Shown: one piece after another, positions 14,196 through 21,146 of the stretch
Layout: each line of letters opens with the position of its first letter
Numbering within the stretch: the stretch's first letter is position 1
Assembly: GCF_003438495.1 (NCBI RefSeq)
Contig: NZ_QSSH01000024.1
Coordinates: 1 to 36,060, forward strand
DNA from: Collinsella sp. TF05-9AC
Lineage (GTDB): Bacteria > Actinomycetota > Coriobacteriia > Coriobacteriales > Coriobacteriaceae
Reading direction: 5' to 3'
DNA: 36,060 nucleotides
The notes under the pieces: generated by a model
Database searches by the model: none
Seen by the model: the letters and a program-made list of their open reading frames with translations, nothing else
Told to the model about the DNA's origin: nothing
Translations under genes and position numbers: made by a program

Positions 14196-14389
14196 TAGCT
14201 TTGATGACTAAATTGCCAGTCAAGATAATCAAATGAGCTGAGATGCACCGCCCTACGCCCGCAGCGCTCCAATGGGGAACGCGTAGACATCGTGCTCGGC
14301 GCGTTATGCTTCGCACTTCCTCATTTCTATAAAGGGTTTTCTCCAACTAATTTGAAAATGGTGACGCATATGCAGCTGACGGAAAGTCA

Positions 14390-14411
14390 ATACATGTAAT
14401 ATTACAAGTAT
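14390..14411. promoter_or_regulatory. Candidate GntR operator 1 (autoregulatory)
   Basis: ATACATGTAATATTACAAGTAT minus its ends is a 22-bp near-perfect palindrome (one mismatched pair) centred at 14400/14401. It is 21 nt before the GntR start and contains TAATAT, a possible -10. The half-site TACATGT also occurs twice in operator 2 ahead of the SIS gene. Confidence 0.6.
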
Positions 14412-14431
14412 CAGACTGTCAGGAGGTAATG

Positions 14432-15148
14432 ATGGATGAAAAGCCGCTATATCTTCAGGTTGAAGACCGTTTAAAGGCGAATATTGAATCGGGTGCCTGG
14501 GGGCCTGGTGAGCAAGTCCCGGGAGAACAGATTTTGTGCAAGCAGTTTGGCGTCAGCCGCGTGACGCTGCGACACGCATTGGCGAATCTTGTAAATGAAG
14601 GCCTGATGGTAAAAGAGCATGGGCGAGGCACATTCGTTGCAGATAACGAGAGTACGTCTGCTGCTTCTGACGGACATGCACGTTCTTCTGTCAGCTTTTC
14701 CGATCTTTGCCGATTGCAGGGAAAGGAGCCGTCTGCACGGATTGTGTCCGCCTCTCTCGAAGCGGATTGTCCAAAGGAAGTGGTTTCATTTCTGGGCCTA
14801 GACAATTCGCCTGCTTTTAAGCTCTGTCGCGTTAGGTTTTCTGATGGTAGGCCGGTACTGTCCGAAACCAATTACTTTCGAGCTTCCTTCGCGTTCTTGG
14901 CCGAACACGATCTCGAAGGGTCTTTATACGAACTTTTGCAGCGCCATGGCGTGATGCCGGGGGAACTTACTCGTCGTATAGGAATTGTCTATGCGGACGA
15001 TCGAGACGCTGAGCTCCTCAAGGTCGACCTTGGTTCGGCTCTGCTATTCAATAGGTCCTTCGTTAAAGATTCGGAAGGGCATCCGCTGCATGTTGCCGAT
15101 CAGCATGCCATTGCCGACGATCCGGGTCTTTATCAGTTTTACGCATAG
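14432..15148 (+). CDS. GntR-family regulator (HutC/UTRA subfamily)
   Basis: Cytoplasmic DNA-binding regulator of 238 residues. The N-terminal winged helix (about 5-70) has the GntR signature PLYLQVEDRLKANIESGAW then QFGVSRVTLRHALANLVNEGL. The C-terminal UTRA effector domain (about 95-235) should bind a phosphorylated sugar, probably the substrate imported by the downstream PTS. Two ATGs are adjacent (14429 and 14432); the second is preferred because AGGAGG ends 5 nt before it. It is co-oriented with the PTS operon, 132 nt from the SIS gene, which has its own promoter and operator. Repression of both its own gene and the operon is inferred from matching palindromes. Confidence 0.88.
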   Translation: MDEKPLYLQVEDRLKANIESGAWGPGEQVPGEQILCKQFGVSRVTLRHALANLVNEGLMVKEHGRGTFVADNESTSAASDGHARSSVSFSDLCRLQGKEPSARIVSASLEADCPKEVVSFLGLDNSPAFKLCRVRFSDGRPVLSETNYFRASFAFLAEHDLEGSLYELLQRHGVMPGELTRRIGIVYADDRDAELLKVDLGSALLFNRSFVKDSEGHPLHVADQHAIADDPGLYQFYA

Positions 15149-15205
15149 AAGCGCTTGCCGCTTACGACTCTAAACTGCCGTTCGCGGGAAAACGACAGTT
15201 TTTTC

Positions 15206-15233
15206 TTGACTACGCTGCAGCGTGGATTATTCT
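15206..15233 (+). promoter_or_regulatory. Promoter of the SIS-PTS operon
   Basis: A -35 TTGACT (15206-15211), 16-bp spacer and -10 TATTCT (15228-15233) lie directly upstream of operator 2, which would cover the transcription start. Confidence 0.6.
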
Positions 15234-15236
15234 CTA

Positions 15237-15266
15237 ATTAATACATGTAGTAGGACATGTATTAAT
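15237..15266. promoter_or_regulatory. Candidate GntR operator 2
   Basis: ATTAATACATGT and ACATGTATTAAT form a perfect palindrome with 12-bp arms and a 6-bp spacer (AGTAGG). It starts 3 bp after the -10 element and ends 14 nt before the SIS start codon. The core TACATGT matches operator 1. Confidence 0.7.
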
Positions 15267-15280
15267 ACAAAGGAGTAGCG

Positions 15281-16249
15281 ATGAAAGAAGAGAAAATCGT
15301 CCAGGACCTGCTCGCCAAGGATTTCCATCCCAAGAACGTTTACTTCGTGGCTTGCGGAGGGTCTCTCCTTGCTCAGTATCCGGCCTTCTACTTGATTCAG
15401 CGCGAGGGCAAGGGTATCGACGCACAGATGATTACGAGTAACGAATTCGTGCACGCCACCCCGAAGGCCCTGGATGAGAACTCCATTGCCGTATTCTGCT
15501 CGCTCTCGGGAACCCCCGAGACCATGGTGGCGACCGAGGTCGCGAAGAATGCCGGGGCGATTACGATTGCCTATTGCCATGATCCCAATGCCAATATGAG
15601 CAAGATTGCTGATTACCACGTCCCCTTTAACACAATCTTTAATCCCGAGACTAAATATATGGAGAGCAACGCCGCTCCTATTCTCAAGCTCGCCTTTGAG
15701 ATCCTCTCTGCTTTCGATGGCTATGAGTATCTGAATGACGCTAACGCGGCGTTTGATATGCTGCAGGACGTTGTGAATGAGGCCGTTCGTTATATCGAGC
15801 CCCGCGCGCAAGAGTTTGCCCGTTCGCACAAGGACGATAAGATTATCGTACCGCTTGCTGGCGGCCCTGCCCTGGGTGTCGGCTATGGTTTCTCCATTTG
15901 CAGCTTGATGGAGATGCAATGGGTCCATGCGCCCCTCATCAATACCGGCGAGTTCTTCCATGGGCCGTTTGAGATTGTGGACCGAACTACTCCCTTCGTT
16001 CTGTTTATGAGTGATGGCCGAAATCGTTCCAACGATGAGCGTGCAAAGAAGTTCCTTGATGAATATGCCGACCGCGTCACGGTGCTGGATGCGAAGGAGC
16101 TCTATATCAATCAATTCCCGGCAAGCGTCTGCGAGTTCTTCAATCACTTTGTGTTTGATGCGGCACAGCGTAGGCTCCTGTCTGCACTCGGGGATATCAG
16201 GAAACACGATCCGATGACGCGCCGTTATATGTGGCATGTCGAGTATTAA
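15281..16249 (+). CDS. SIS-domain sugar isomerase / fructosamine-6-phosphate deglycase-like protein
   Basis: Predicted cytoplasmic enzyme of 322 residues with tandem SIS folds like the FrlB/GfrF deglycases and the isomerase half of GlmS. The first SIS domain (about 18-130) contains YFVACGGSLLAQYPAFYLIQ and FCSLSGTPETMVATEVAK, the phosphosugar-binding serine loops. The second (about 185-320) contains GGPALGVGYGFSICSLMEMQWVHA and the GEFFHGPFEIV motif found in this group. In FrlB-type enzymes these sites split 6-phosphorylated Amadori products into glucose-6-phosphate and an amino acid or amine. The substrate here is not known. It is the first gene of a PTS operon (ribosome site AAGGAG), so the substrate is probably phosphorylated during uptake and no kinase gene is needed. 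Confidence 0.8.
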   Translation: MKEEKIVQDLLAKDFHPKNVYFVACGGSLLAQYPAFYLIQREGKGIDAQMITSNEFVHATPKALDENSIAVFCSLSGTPETMVATEVAKNAGAITIAYCHDPNANMSKIADYHVPFNTIFNPETKYMESNAAPILKLAFEILSAFDGYEYLNDANAAFDMLQDVVNEAVRYIEPRAQEFARSHKDDKIIVPLAGGPALGVGYGFSICSLMEMQWVHAPLINTGEFFHGPFEIVDRTTPFVLFMSDGRNRSNDERAKKFLDEYADRVTVLDAKELYINQFPASVCEFFNHFVFDAAQRRLLSALGDIRKHDPMTRRYMWHVEY

Positions 16250-16292
16250 ACGCCTGGTTTTATCGACTCGCTTTTAGGAATGGGTGACAATT

Positions 16293-16763
16293 ATGATCGT
16301 CGCAACGAGGGTGGATGAGAGACTTATCCATGGACAGGTTGCCGTATCTTGGCTGTCTGCATTAGGGGCTGATTGCATTCTTGTTGCAAATGACGAGGTT
16401 GCTGCAGATGATGCCCAACGCGCAATACTGAAAATGGCAAAGCCTTCTGGATGCAAGCTTGTAATAAAAGGACTTGATGATTCGATTGCGGCGATCAGAA
16501 GTGGCATAACGGACAAATACCGTCTGTTTATAGTCGTCAAAACCGTAAAAGATGCTTGCCTTCTCGCTCAAGGGTGCCCAGATATTAAGGCAATTAATCT
16601 GGGAAACGTCATACCGAGAGAGGGAACCCGACAAATTAGTCGGTGCGTTTACGTTTCTCCGGACGAAGAGAAGAGTCTTGTTGCGCTTGTTGAGGCGGGA
16701 GTCGATATCGTAATTCGGAGTTTGCCAGGAGATAAGGCATTGCGACTGGCGGAGGCTCTGTAG
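16293..16763 (+). CDS. PTS EIIB component, mannose/fructose/sorbose family
   Basis: Cytoplasmic phosphocarrier of 156 residues that passes phosphate from EIIA to the incoming sugar. The family start MIVATRVDERLIHGQVAVSW is complete, with the phospho-accepting His13 in the LIHGQV loop. The ATG at 16293 is preferred because it gives exactly this family N-terminus; an upstream GTG at 16284 is possible. It follows the SIS gene by 43 nt and precedes EIIC by 44 nt. The gene uses rare codons for this genome (ATA, AGA), a sign of transferred origin. Confidence 0.9.
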   Translation: MIVATRVDERLIHGQVAVSWLSALGADCILVANDEVAADDAQRAILKMAKPSGCKLVIKGLDDSIAAIRSGITDKYRLFIVVKTVKDACLLAQGCPDIKAINLGNVIPREGTRQISRCVYVSPDEEKSLVALVEAGVDIVIRSLPGDKALRLAEAL

Positions 16764-16807
16764 GCCTTTAGCGCAGACAGATATTTGTGCTAAGGAAAGG
16801 AGATGCA

Positions 16808-17578
16808 ATGGACATTCTGTTGATCTTTCTTATTTCATGCTTTAGCTACTCGAATTGGTTTCTTGGTAAATCAATGCTTGATAGACCCCTGATAACGGGA
16901 ACAATTGTGGGTCTCGCATTCGGTGATTTGGCAAGTGGCTGTATTATCGGCGCCACGATTGAGCTGGCCCTTATGGGCGCTCAGGGAATCGGAGCGGCTG
17001 CGCCTCCTGACGTGATTTCCGGTGGCATTTTGGGCACTGCGTTTGCGATCATTTCCCATTCAGATGCTGGCGCCGGCGTTGCTTTGGCAATCCCAATTTC
17101 AATGCTCGGAATGGTAATCAGGAATTTTTGCTACATCGTTCTGATTCCTCTTATTAATCGCGCCGCCGATGGATATGCCGAACGAGGAGACGTTGACGGG
17201 GTGTGCAGGACCCATCTTATCTCTAGCTTCTTCGGGTTCATTATTCCCCAGGCGCTGTATGTGACCGCAGCTTATGCGCTGGGTGCTCCGGTTATGGAAG
17301 GCGTACTTGCGGCTATTCCCGAATTTGTCCAGCATGGCTTGACGGTTGCCGCAGGCATTTTGCCCGCCCTCGGCTTTGTCATTCTGCTTAGGACCATCAT
17401 GGACCGGAAATTGTTGCCTTATTTGATCTTTGGATTCGTTCTCAGTGCGTATCTGGGCTTGCCAATCTTGGGTGTTTCGCTCATCGCCGCCGGAATTGTG
17501 CTGTTGATGGTATTTAAAGATCGCGAATCCGCTGTCGCTGTTACGGCTTCTGTGGAAGGAGACGACGATGAGTTCTAA
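16808..17578 (+). CDS. PTS EIIC component, mannose/fructose/sorbose family
   Basis: Integral membrane channel component of 256 residues with about 7-8 hydrophobic segments. The pattern RPLITGTIVGLAFGD and GATIELALMGAQGIGAAAPPDVISGGILG is typical of the Man-family EIIC. The ATG at 16808 has AAAGGAG 5 nt upstream. Its 3' end overlaps the EIID start by 11 nt, so the two are translationally coupled. Together with EIID it forms the sugar-conducting pair in the membrane. Confidence 0.9.
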   Translation: MDILLIFLISCFSYSNWFLGKSMLDRPLITGTIVGLAFGDLASGCIIGATIELALMGAQGIGAAAPPDVISGGILGTAFAIISHSDAGAGVALAIPISMLGMVIRNFCYIVLIPLINRAADGYAERGDVDGVCRTHLISSFFGFIIPQALYVTAAYALGAPVMEGVLAAIPEFVQHGLTVAAGILPALGFVILLRTIMDRKLLPYLIFGFVLSAYLGLPILGVSLIAAGIVLLMVFKDRESAVAVTASVEGDDDEF

Positions 17579-18386
17579 AGAAGGTGGATCGAAAATCACC
17601 AAGTCCGATCTCAATAAAATTTTCCTACGCTCAATGACATTCGAGGGGTCCTGGGATTACGAGCGGCAAATGTACCTTGCGAATGCATTTACGCTTGGCC
17701 CAATTATCAAGAAGCTGTATCCGTTGAAAGAAGATCGCGCAGACGCATTGAAGCGCCATCTTGAGTTCTTTAACATCACTCCCTATCTCGCGACACTGGT
17801 TTGTGGAATTGTGACAGCAATGGAGGAGGTGAAGGCGAACGGCGGAGAAATTGGTGGAGAAGCTATCAGCAATGTGAAGACTTCGCTTATGGGCCCGTTG
17901 TCCGGTATTGGCGATTCGTTGTTTCTAACAACTTGGCGTACGGTTACTGCCGGAATTGGCTGCTCCATCGCAATGCAGGGGAACCCGCTCGGCGCTGTCC
18001 TATTTTTCTTACTGTTTAACATACCTGCACAAGCCGTGCACTACATTTGCGCCATTAAAGGTTACGAGATGGGCAGCAAGCTACTCGTTAAGCTGTCCGA
18101 GACAAATATCATGAAACGTCTGACGAGACTGACTGGCGTCGTCGGCATGATGGCGGTGGGAGCAATGATTGCCTCAATGGTGAGCGTTACAACTCCGCTG
18201 GCTTTCGGTTCGGGCGATGAGGCCCTTGCCATTCAAGGCGTGCTGGATCAGATTATGCCATGCCTGCTTTCGGTAATCGCAACAGCTGTGATTTATTGGG
18301 TTATGGGAAAGAAGCCAAATACTGCGGTCGTTCTTGTCTCGATAGTCGTCTTTTCGATTGCATGCTCTGCGGTTGGAATTCTCTAG
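17568..18386 (+). CDS. PTS EIID component, mannose/fructose/sorbose family
   Basis: Membrane partner of EIIC, 272 residues. The cytoplasmic N-terminal part has the family motifs FLRSMTFEGSWDYERQMYLANAF and FFNITPYLATLVCGIVTAMEE, then SLMGPLSGIGDSLFLTTWRTV, a highly conserved EIID segment. The C-terminal third contains several transmembrane helices. It overlaps EIIC by 11 nt. It is the last gene of the operon; the EIIA function (usually a separate protein or domain) is not encoded in this window and must come from elsewhere. Confidence 0.92.
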   Translation: MSSKEGGSKITKSDLNKIFLRSMTFEGSWDYERQMYLANAFTLGPIIKKLYPLKEDRADALKRHLEFFNITPYLATLVCGIVTAMEEVKANGGEIGGEAISNVKTSLMGPLSGIGDSLFLTTWRTVTAGIGCSIAMQGNPLGAVLFFLLFNIPAQAVHYICAIKGYEMGSKLLVKLSETNIMKRLTRLTGVVGMMAVGAMIASMVSVTTPLAFGSGDEALAIQGVLDQIMPCLLSVIATAVIYWVMGKKPNTAVVLVSIVVFSIACSAVGIL

Positions 18387-18448
18387 AGTTGATATCCTTG
18401 CTTAGCGTGAGCTGATTGCCATCCGGCTGAGTTTTGATTCAGGCACTG

Positions 18449-18490
18449 CCCCCCCCCTGCACTGACTCCGATGCGGGGGGGGGTTGTTTC
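18449..18490 (+). terminator. Terminator of the PTS operon, C9/G9 stem
   Basis: Nine consecutive C (18449-18457) pair with nine consecutive G (18475-18483) around a 17-nt loop, followed by TTGTTTC. It lies 63 nt after the EIID stop. The two mononucleotide runs are unusual and prone to length variation. Confidence 0.75.
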
Positions 18491-18606
18491 TGTATTTATT
18501 CAGTCGGAGTATCGATTATCGATTGTTGGTCAGCTAAGTGTCGGCCTCTCGGTTTCCCGTTAGATATACCTTGCTACCTGCGTATACTCGATTTTCGAGC
18601 TTTGCC

Positions 18607-19293
18607 CTACAGGTAAATTCCCTCGAACAGGCTCTTGTGGAACTCGGCGTGATGGTCGCGTGCCCAGGTAAAGAGCGCCTGGTCAAAGTCGGTGCGCGTG
18701 GCCGGGACGCCAAAGACGCCGGCAACTTCGACGCGCACAAACTCCAGTGCCGGCAGCTTGTTGATGGCAGTGAGGGCAAACGGGGACGAGGGCTCTTCGA
18801 ACAGATAGCGGCTGCCTTGCAACGCGTCACAACTGGTGCACGTGTTGCCGAGCGACGGGGCTTTGGAGGCTCGCGCGCCTACGGGCTTGTAGCCGCAGCG
18901 CTTATGAAGGTAGTCGCGGATCTCGCCCGGCACGCAGCCAAGAGCGGGCACGATGGCGAGTGCGTTGGCGTTGGCCGTGTCGATGGCAATGTGCCCGGCT
19001 TCGTTGGGCGCGTGCGCGATGGCGATGCTCTCGTCGTTATCGGCTCGATAGGGAATGCCGAAGGCCGCGACCGAGGTCTCTTTGTGACACTTCCAGCACT
19101 CGCGCTTGCCCAGTACAAGATATATATACGGCGCTGAGGAGTCGGATCGGTCAACACCGGGCAGCCACTCGGCAAAGGGCTCGGGGTTGACGCCGCTGGG
19201 TACATACCAGATCTTCTTGGTCCGGTCCCATTTGGCGCCCAACGCCTTGGCTTCTTCTTTGTGCGAAAAGGGAACATCGAGCTCGGTGCGCAT
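18607..19293 (-). CDS. DUF5710 domain protein with two CxxC pairs
   Basis: Predicted cytoplasmic protein of 228 residues. The N-terminal 45 residues (LDVPFSHKEEAKALGAKWDR then IWYVPSG) match the DUF5710 domain, a small module of unknown function often seen in topoisomerase- and primase-like or plasmid proteins. The remainder is not recognised. Two CxxC pairs, CWKC (about residue 65) and CTSC (about residue 152), could bind one zinc ion. The ATG at 19293 has AAGGAG upstream; an earlier in-frame start at 19329 has none. It is transcribed towards the PTS terminator and stands alone. Confidence 0.75.
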   Translation of the reverse strand: MRTELDVPFSHKEEAKALGAKWDRTKKIWYVPSGVNPEPFAEWLPGVDRSDSSAPYIYLVLGKRECWKCHKETSVAAFGIPYRADNDESIAIAHAPNEAGHIAIDTANANALAIVPALGCVPGEIRDYLHKRCGYKPVGARASKAPSLGNTCTSCDALQGSRYLFEEPSSPFALTAINKLPALEFVRVEVAGVFGVPATRTDFDQALFTWARDHHAEFHKSLFEGIYL

Positions 19294-19561
19294 GGTGGCT
19301 CCTTGGTGCTGCAGGTGTAAGTGGCTCAAGGATACCGCAGGGTGTGGACGTTGTGGCGTTTTGCCGAGAAGCTGCGGCTCGGATGGGTTCGAGACGCGTT
19401 GGTCTCGGCCTCGGTGGCTATTGAGCGGTTGGAGCAGCTTGCGGCGCAGTTTTCTGCCTGGCTATTGTTGCTGTTGGGGTATTGAATTTGTTTGGCAGCC
19501 ATTCGTCAGGTGAATTGATGTTACGTTGCGATGACGGTTGGAGCTGCCAGCGGATTTGGCG
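19294..19561. other. Gap without recognisable gene
   Basis: Between the DUF5710 gene and the tRNA terminator I see no gene with ribosome site and family match, and no strong repeat. The base composition resembles coding DNA, so a decayed gene is possible but not supported. Confidence 0.4.
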
Positions 19562-19602
19562 ACATAAAACAAAACAGCCCAGAGGACATAGCCTCTGAGC
19601 TG
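19562..19602 (-). terminator. Terminator of tRNA-Val
   Basis: On the minus strand an 11-bp stem (19592-19602 with 19575-19585, one mismatch) and a 6-nt loop are followed by TTTTGTTTT. It starts 8 nt after the tRNA 3' CCA. Confidence 0.8.
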
Positions 19603-19610
19603 CGAACATT

Positions 19611-19685
19611 TGGTGGGCGTTAGAAGATTTGAACTTCTGACCTCTTCCGTGTCAGGGAAGCGCTCTCCCCCTGAGCTAAACGCCC
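19611..19685 (-). tRNA. tRNA-Val (anticodon GAC)
   Basis: A 75-nt cloverleaf on the minus strand. The acceptor stem pairs GGGCGTT with AACGCCC, followed by discriminator A and an encoded CCA. The D-arm region is GCTCAGGGGGAGAGC, the anticodon stem-loop is CTTCCCTGACACGGAAG with anticodon GAC, and the T-loop is GTTCAAAT. GAC reads GUC and GUU valine codons. It has its own promoter (19715-19743) and terminator (19562-19602). Confidence 0.95.
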
Positions 19686-19714
19686 GATCAAGGGTGCGCA
19701 AGCGCGCAAGGGAT

Positions 19715-19743
19715 AATATAACGGAGCCTGAACTCGGTGGCAA
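19715..19743 (-). promoter_or_regulatory. Promoter of tRNA-Val
   Basis: On the minus strand a -35 TTGCCA, 17-bp spacer and -10 TATATT, each one mismatch from consensus, end 29 nt before the mature tRNA 5' end. The rest of 19744-19974 holds nothing recognisable except the EamA leader. Confidence 0.6.
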
Positions 19744-19974
19744 GAACATTTTTAAAAATCGCTTACATTGTGGAATTCGGGGGCTTTGTCATATCCATTT
19801 CAAAAGAGCCTGCTGCCGCGATTTGGCTGTCGCATAATGCAAGGCCATTGCGGTATTGAGCTATGGAAAGACGCCTGCGGAATTGTCCTACCGATAAGCG
19901 GACAAGCCTCCAGCTGGTGACTTCGCCGTGGTAAGGTAAGCCGAATTGTTTCTAGGCTGTTTCGGGGGAGTGGA

Positions 19975-20997
19975 ATGAGCAAAGAGTGTGTCGAGCAGGT
20001 CGAAGGCGCAGGGGCTTCGGTGCCGATGACCGATATATCGAACATTGATGTGCCCGAGGGCACCGACGAGCTCAGCCGCAACACCCGTCGCGCCTGGCGC
20101 GACCGCCTTAACGATGCGTCGTCGCGCAAGATGATCACGGGCGTCTTGGCTACGCTGGTGGGCGGTTCGTTTTGGGGCTTCTCGGGCACCAGCGCGAGCT
20201 TTCTGTTCGATATCTACCACGTCGACACCTTGTGGCTTATGAGCGTGCGTCAGATTCTCGCCGGTCTACTCTTTATGGCCGTGGTTGTTACGCGCGACCG
20301 CGAGCGCCTGATTAAGCTCTGGACCACACCCGCCGATCGCAAGCAGCTGCTGCTCTTTACCGCCTTTGGCCTGCTGTTCAACCAGTTTTGCTATCTTTCG
20401 GCCGTGCGCCTGACGAACGCCGGAACCGCGACGGTGCTCCAGTGCCTGCAGCTCGTTATCATCATGGGCTACGCCTGCGTGACCGATCGCCGTATGCCGC
20501 GTACTCGCGAAGTCATCGGCATTGGCCTGGCTCTGGGTGGAACCTTTTTAATCGCCACCGGCGGCGACCCCACCAGCCTGAATATCTCGCCGCTTGGCCT
20601 GGCAGCAGGTCTTATGTGTGCGGTCAGCGCCGCGTGTATGGCGGTGATTCCCGCCAAGATCCTGCCCAAATACGGCAGCCCCATCGTCACGGGCTCGGCA
20701 ATGCTCACGGCGGGCGTGGTCTCGTGCGTCTTCGTGCAGCCCTGGGCGCATATGCCGGCGCTCGACGCTGCCGGCATCGAGGCGCTCGCGGTGTTCGTGG
20801 TTATCGGCTCGTTTTTTGCTTACATGCTTTATATGCAGGGCGTTAAGGACATCGGCTCGGTGCGCGCGAGCCTCATCGGAACTGTGGAGCCGGTTTCGGC
20901 GACCATCACCAGCGCCGTTATGCTGGGGACGGTGTTTTTGCCGACCGACCTTATCGGCTTTGTCATGATCATCGTGATGATGTTCCTCACGGTGTAG
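19975..20997 (+). CDS. EamA-family (DMT superfamily) transporter
   Basis: Integral membrane protein of 340 residues with an unusual hydrophilic N-terminal extension of about 50 residues followed by ten predicted helices arranged as two EamA repeats (about 54-185 and 200-338). The first repeat starts at GVLATLVGGSFWGFSGTSASFLF, the second contains GLAAGLMCAVSAACMAVIPAKIL and ends with the family motif SVRASLIGTVEPVSATITSAVMLG. Such proteins usually export small metabolites or amino acids; the substrate cannot be told. The ATG at 19975 has GGGGGAG upstream. No partner genes are nearby. Confidence 0.88.
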   Translation: MSKECVEQVEGAGASVPMTDISNIDVPEGTDELSRNTRRAWRDRLNDASSRKMITGVLATLVGGSFWGFSGTSASFLFDIYHVDTLWLMSVRQILAGLLFMAVVVTRDRERLIKLWTTPADRKQLLLFTAFGLLFNQFCYLSAVRLTNAGTATVLQCLQLVIIMGYACVTDRRMPRTREVIGIGLALGGTFLIATGGDPTSLNISPLGLAAGLMCAVSAACMAVIPAKILPKYGSPIVTGSAMLTAGVVSCVFVQPWAHMPALDAAGIEALAVFVVIGSFFAYMLYMQGVKDIGSVRASLIGTVEPVSATITSAVMLGTVFLPTDLIGFVMIIVMMFLTV

Positions 20998-21146
20998 CTA
21001 GCGCCGCTGCCAAGACGGAAAAGGTGTTGTGCCGCATTTTCGCCAATTGATGTCCGTGTCTGGAGTTTAGCTGTCGATGCTCAAAATGCCATAAACTAGT
21101 AACGTTATGGACTTTTTCATTGCGACTCAATTGCGAGGATTTCTTT

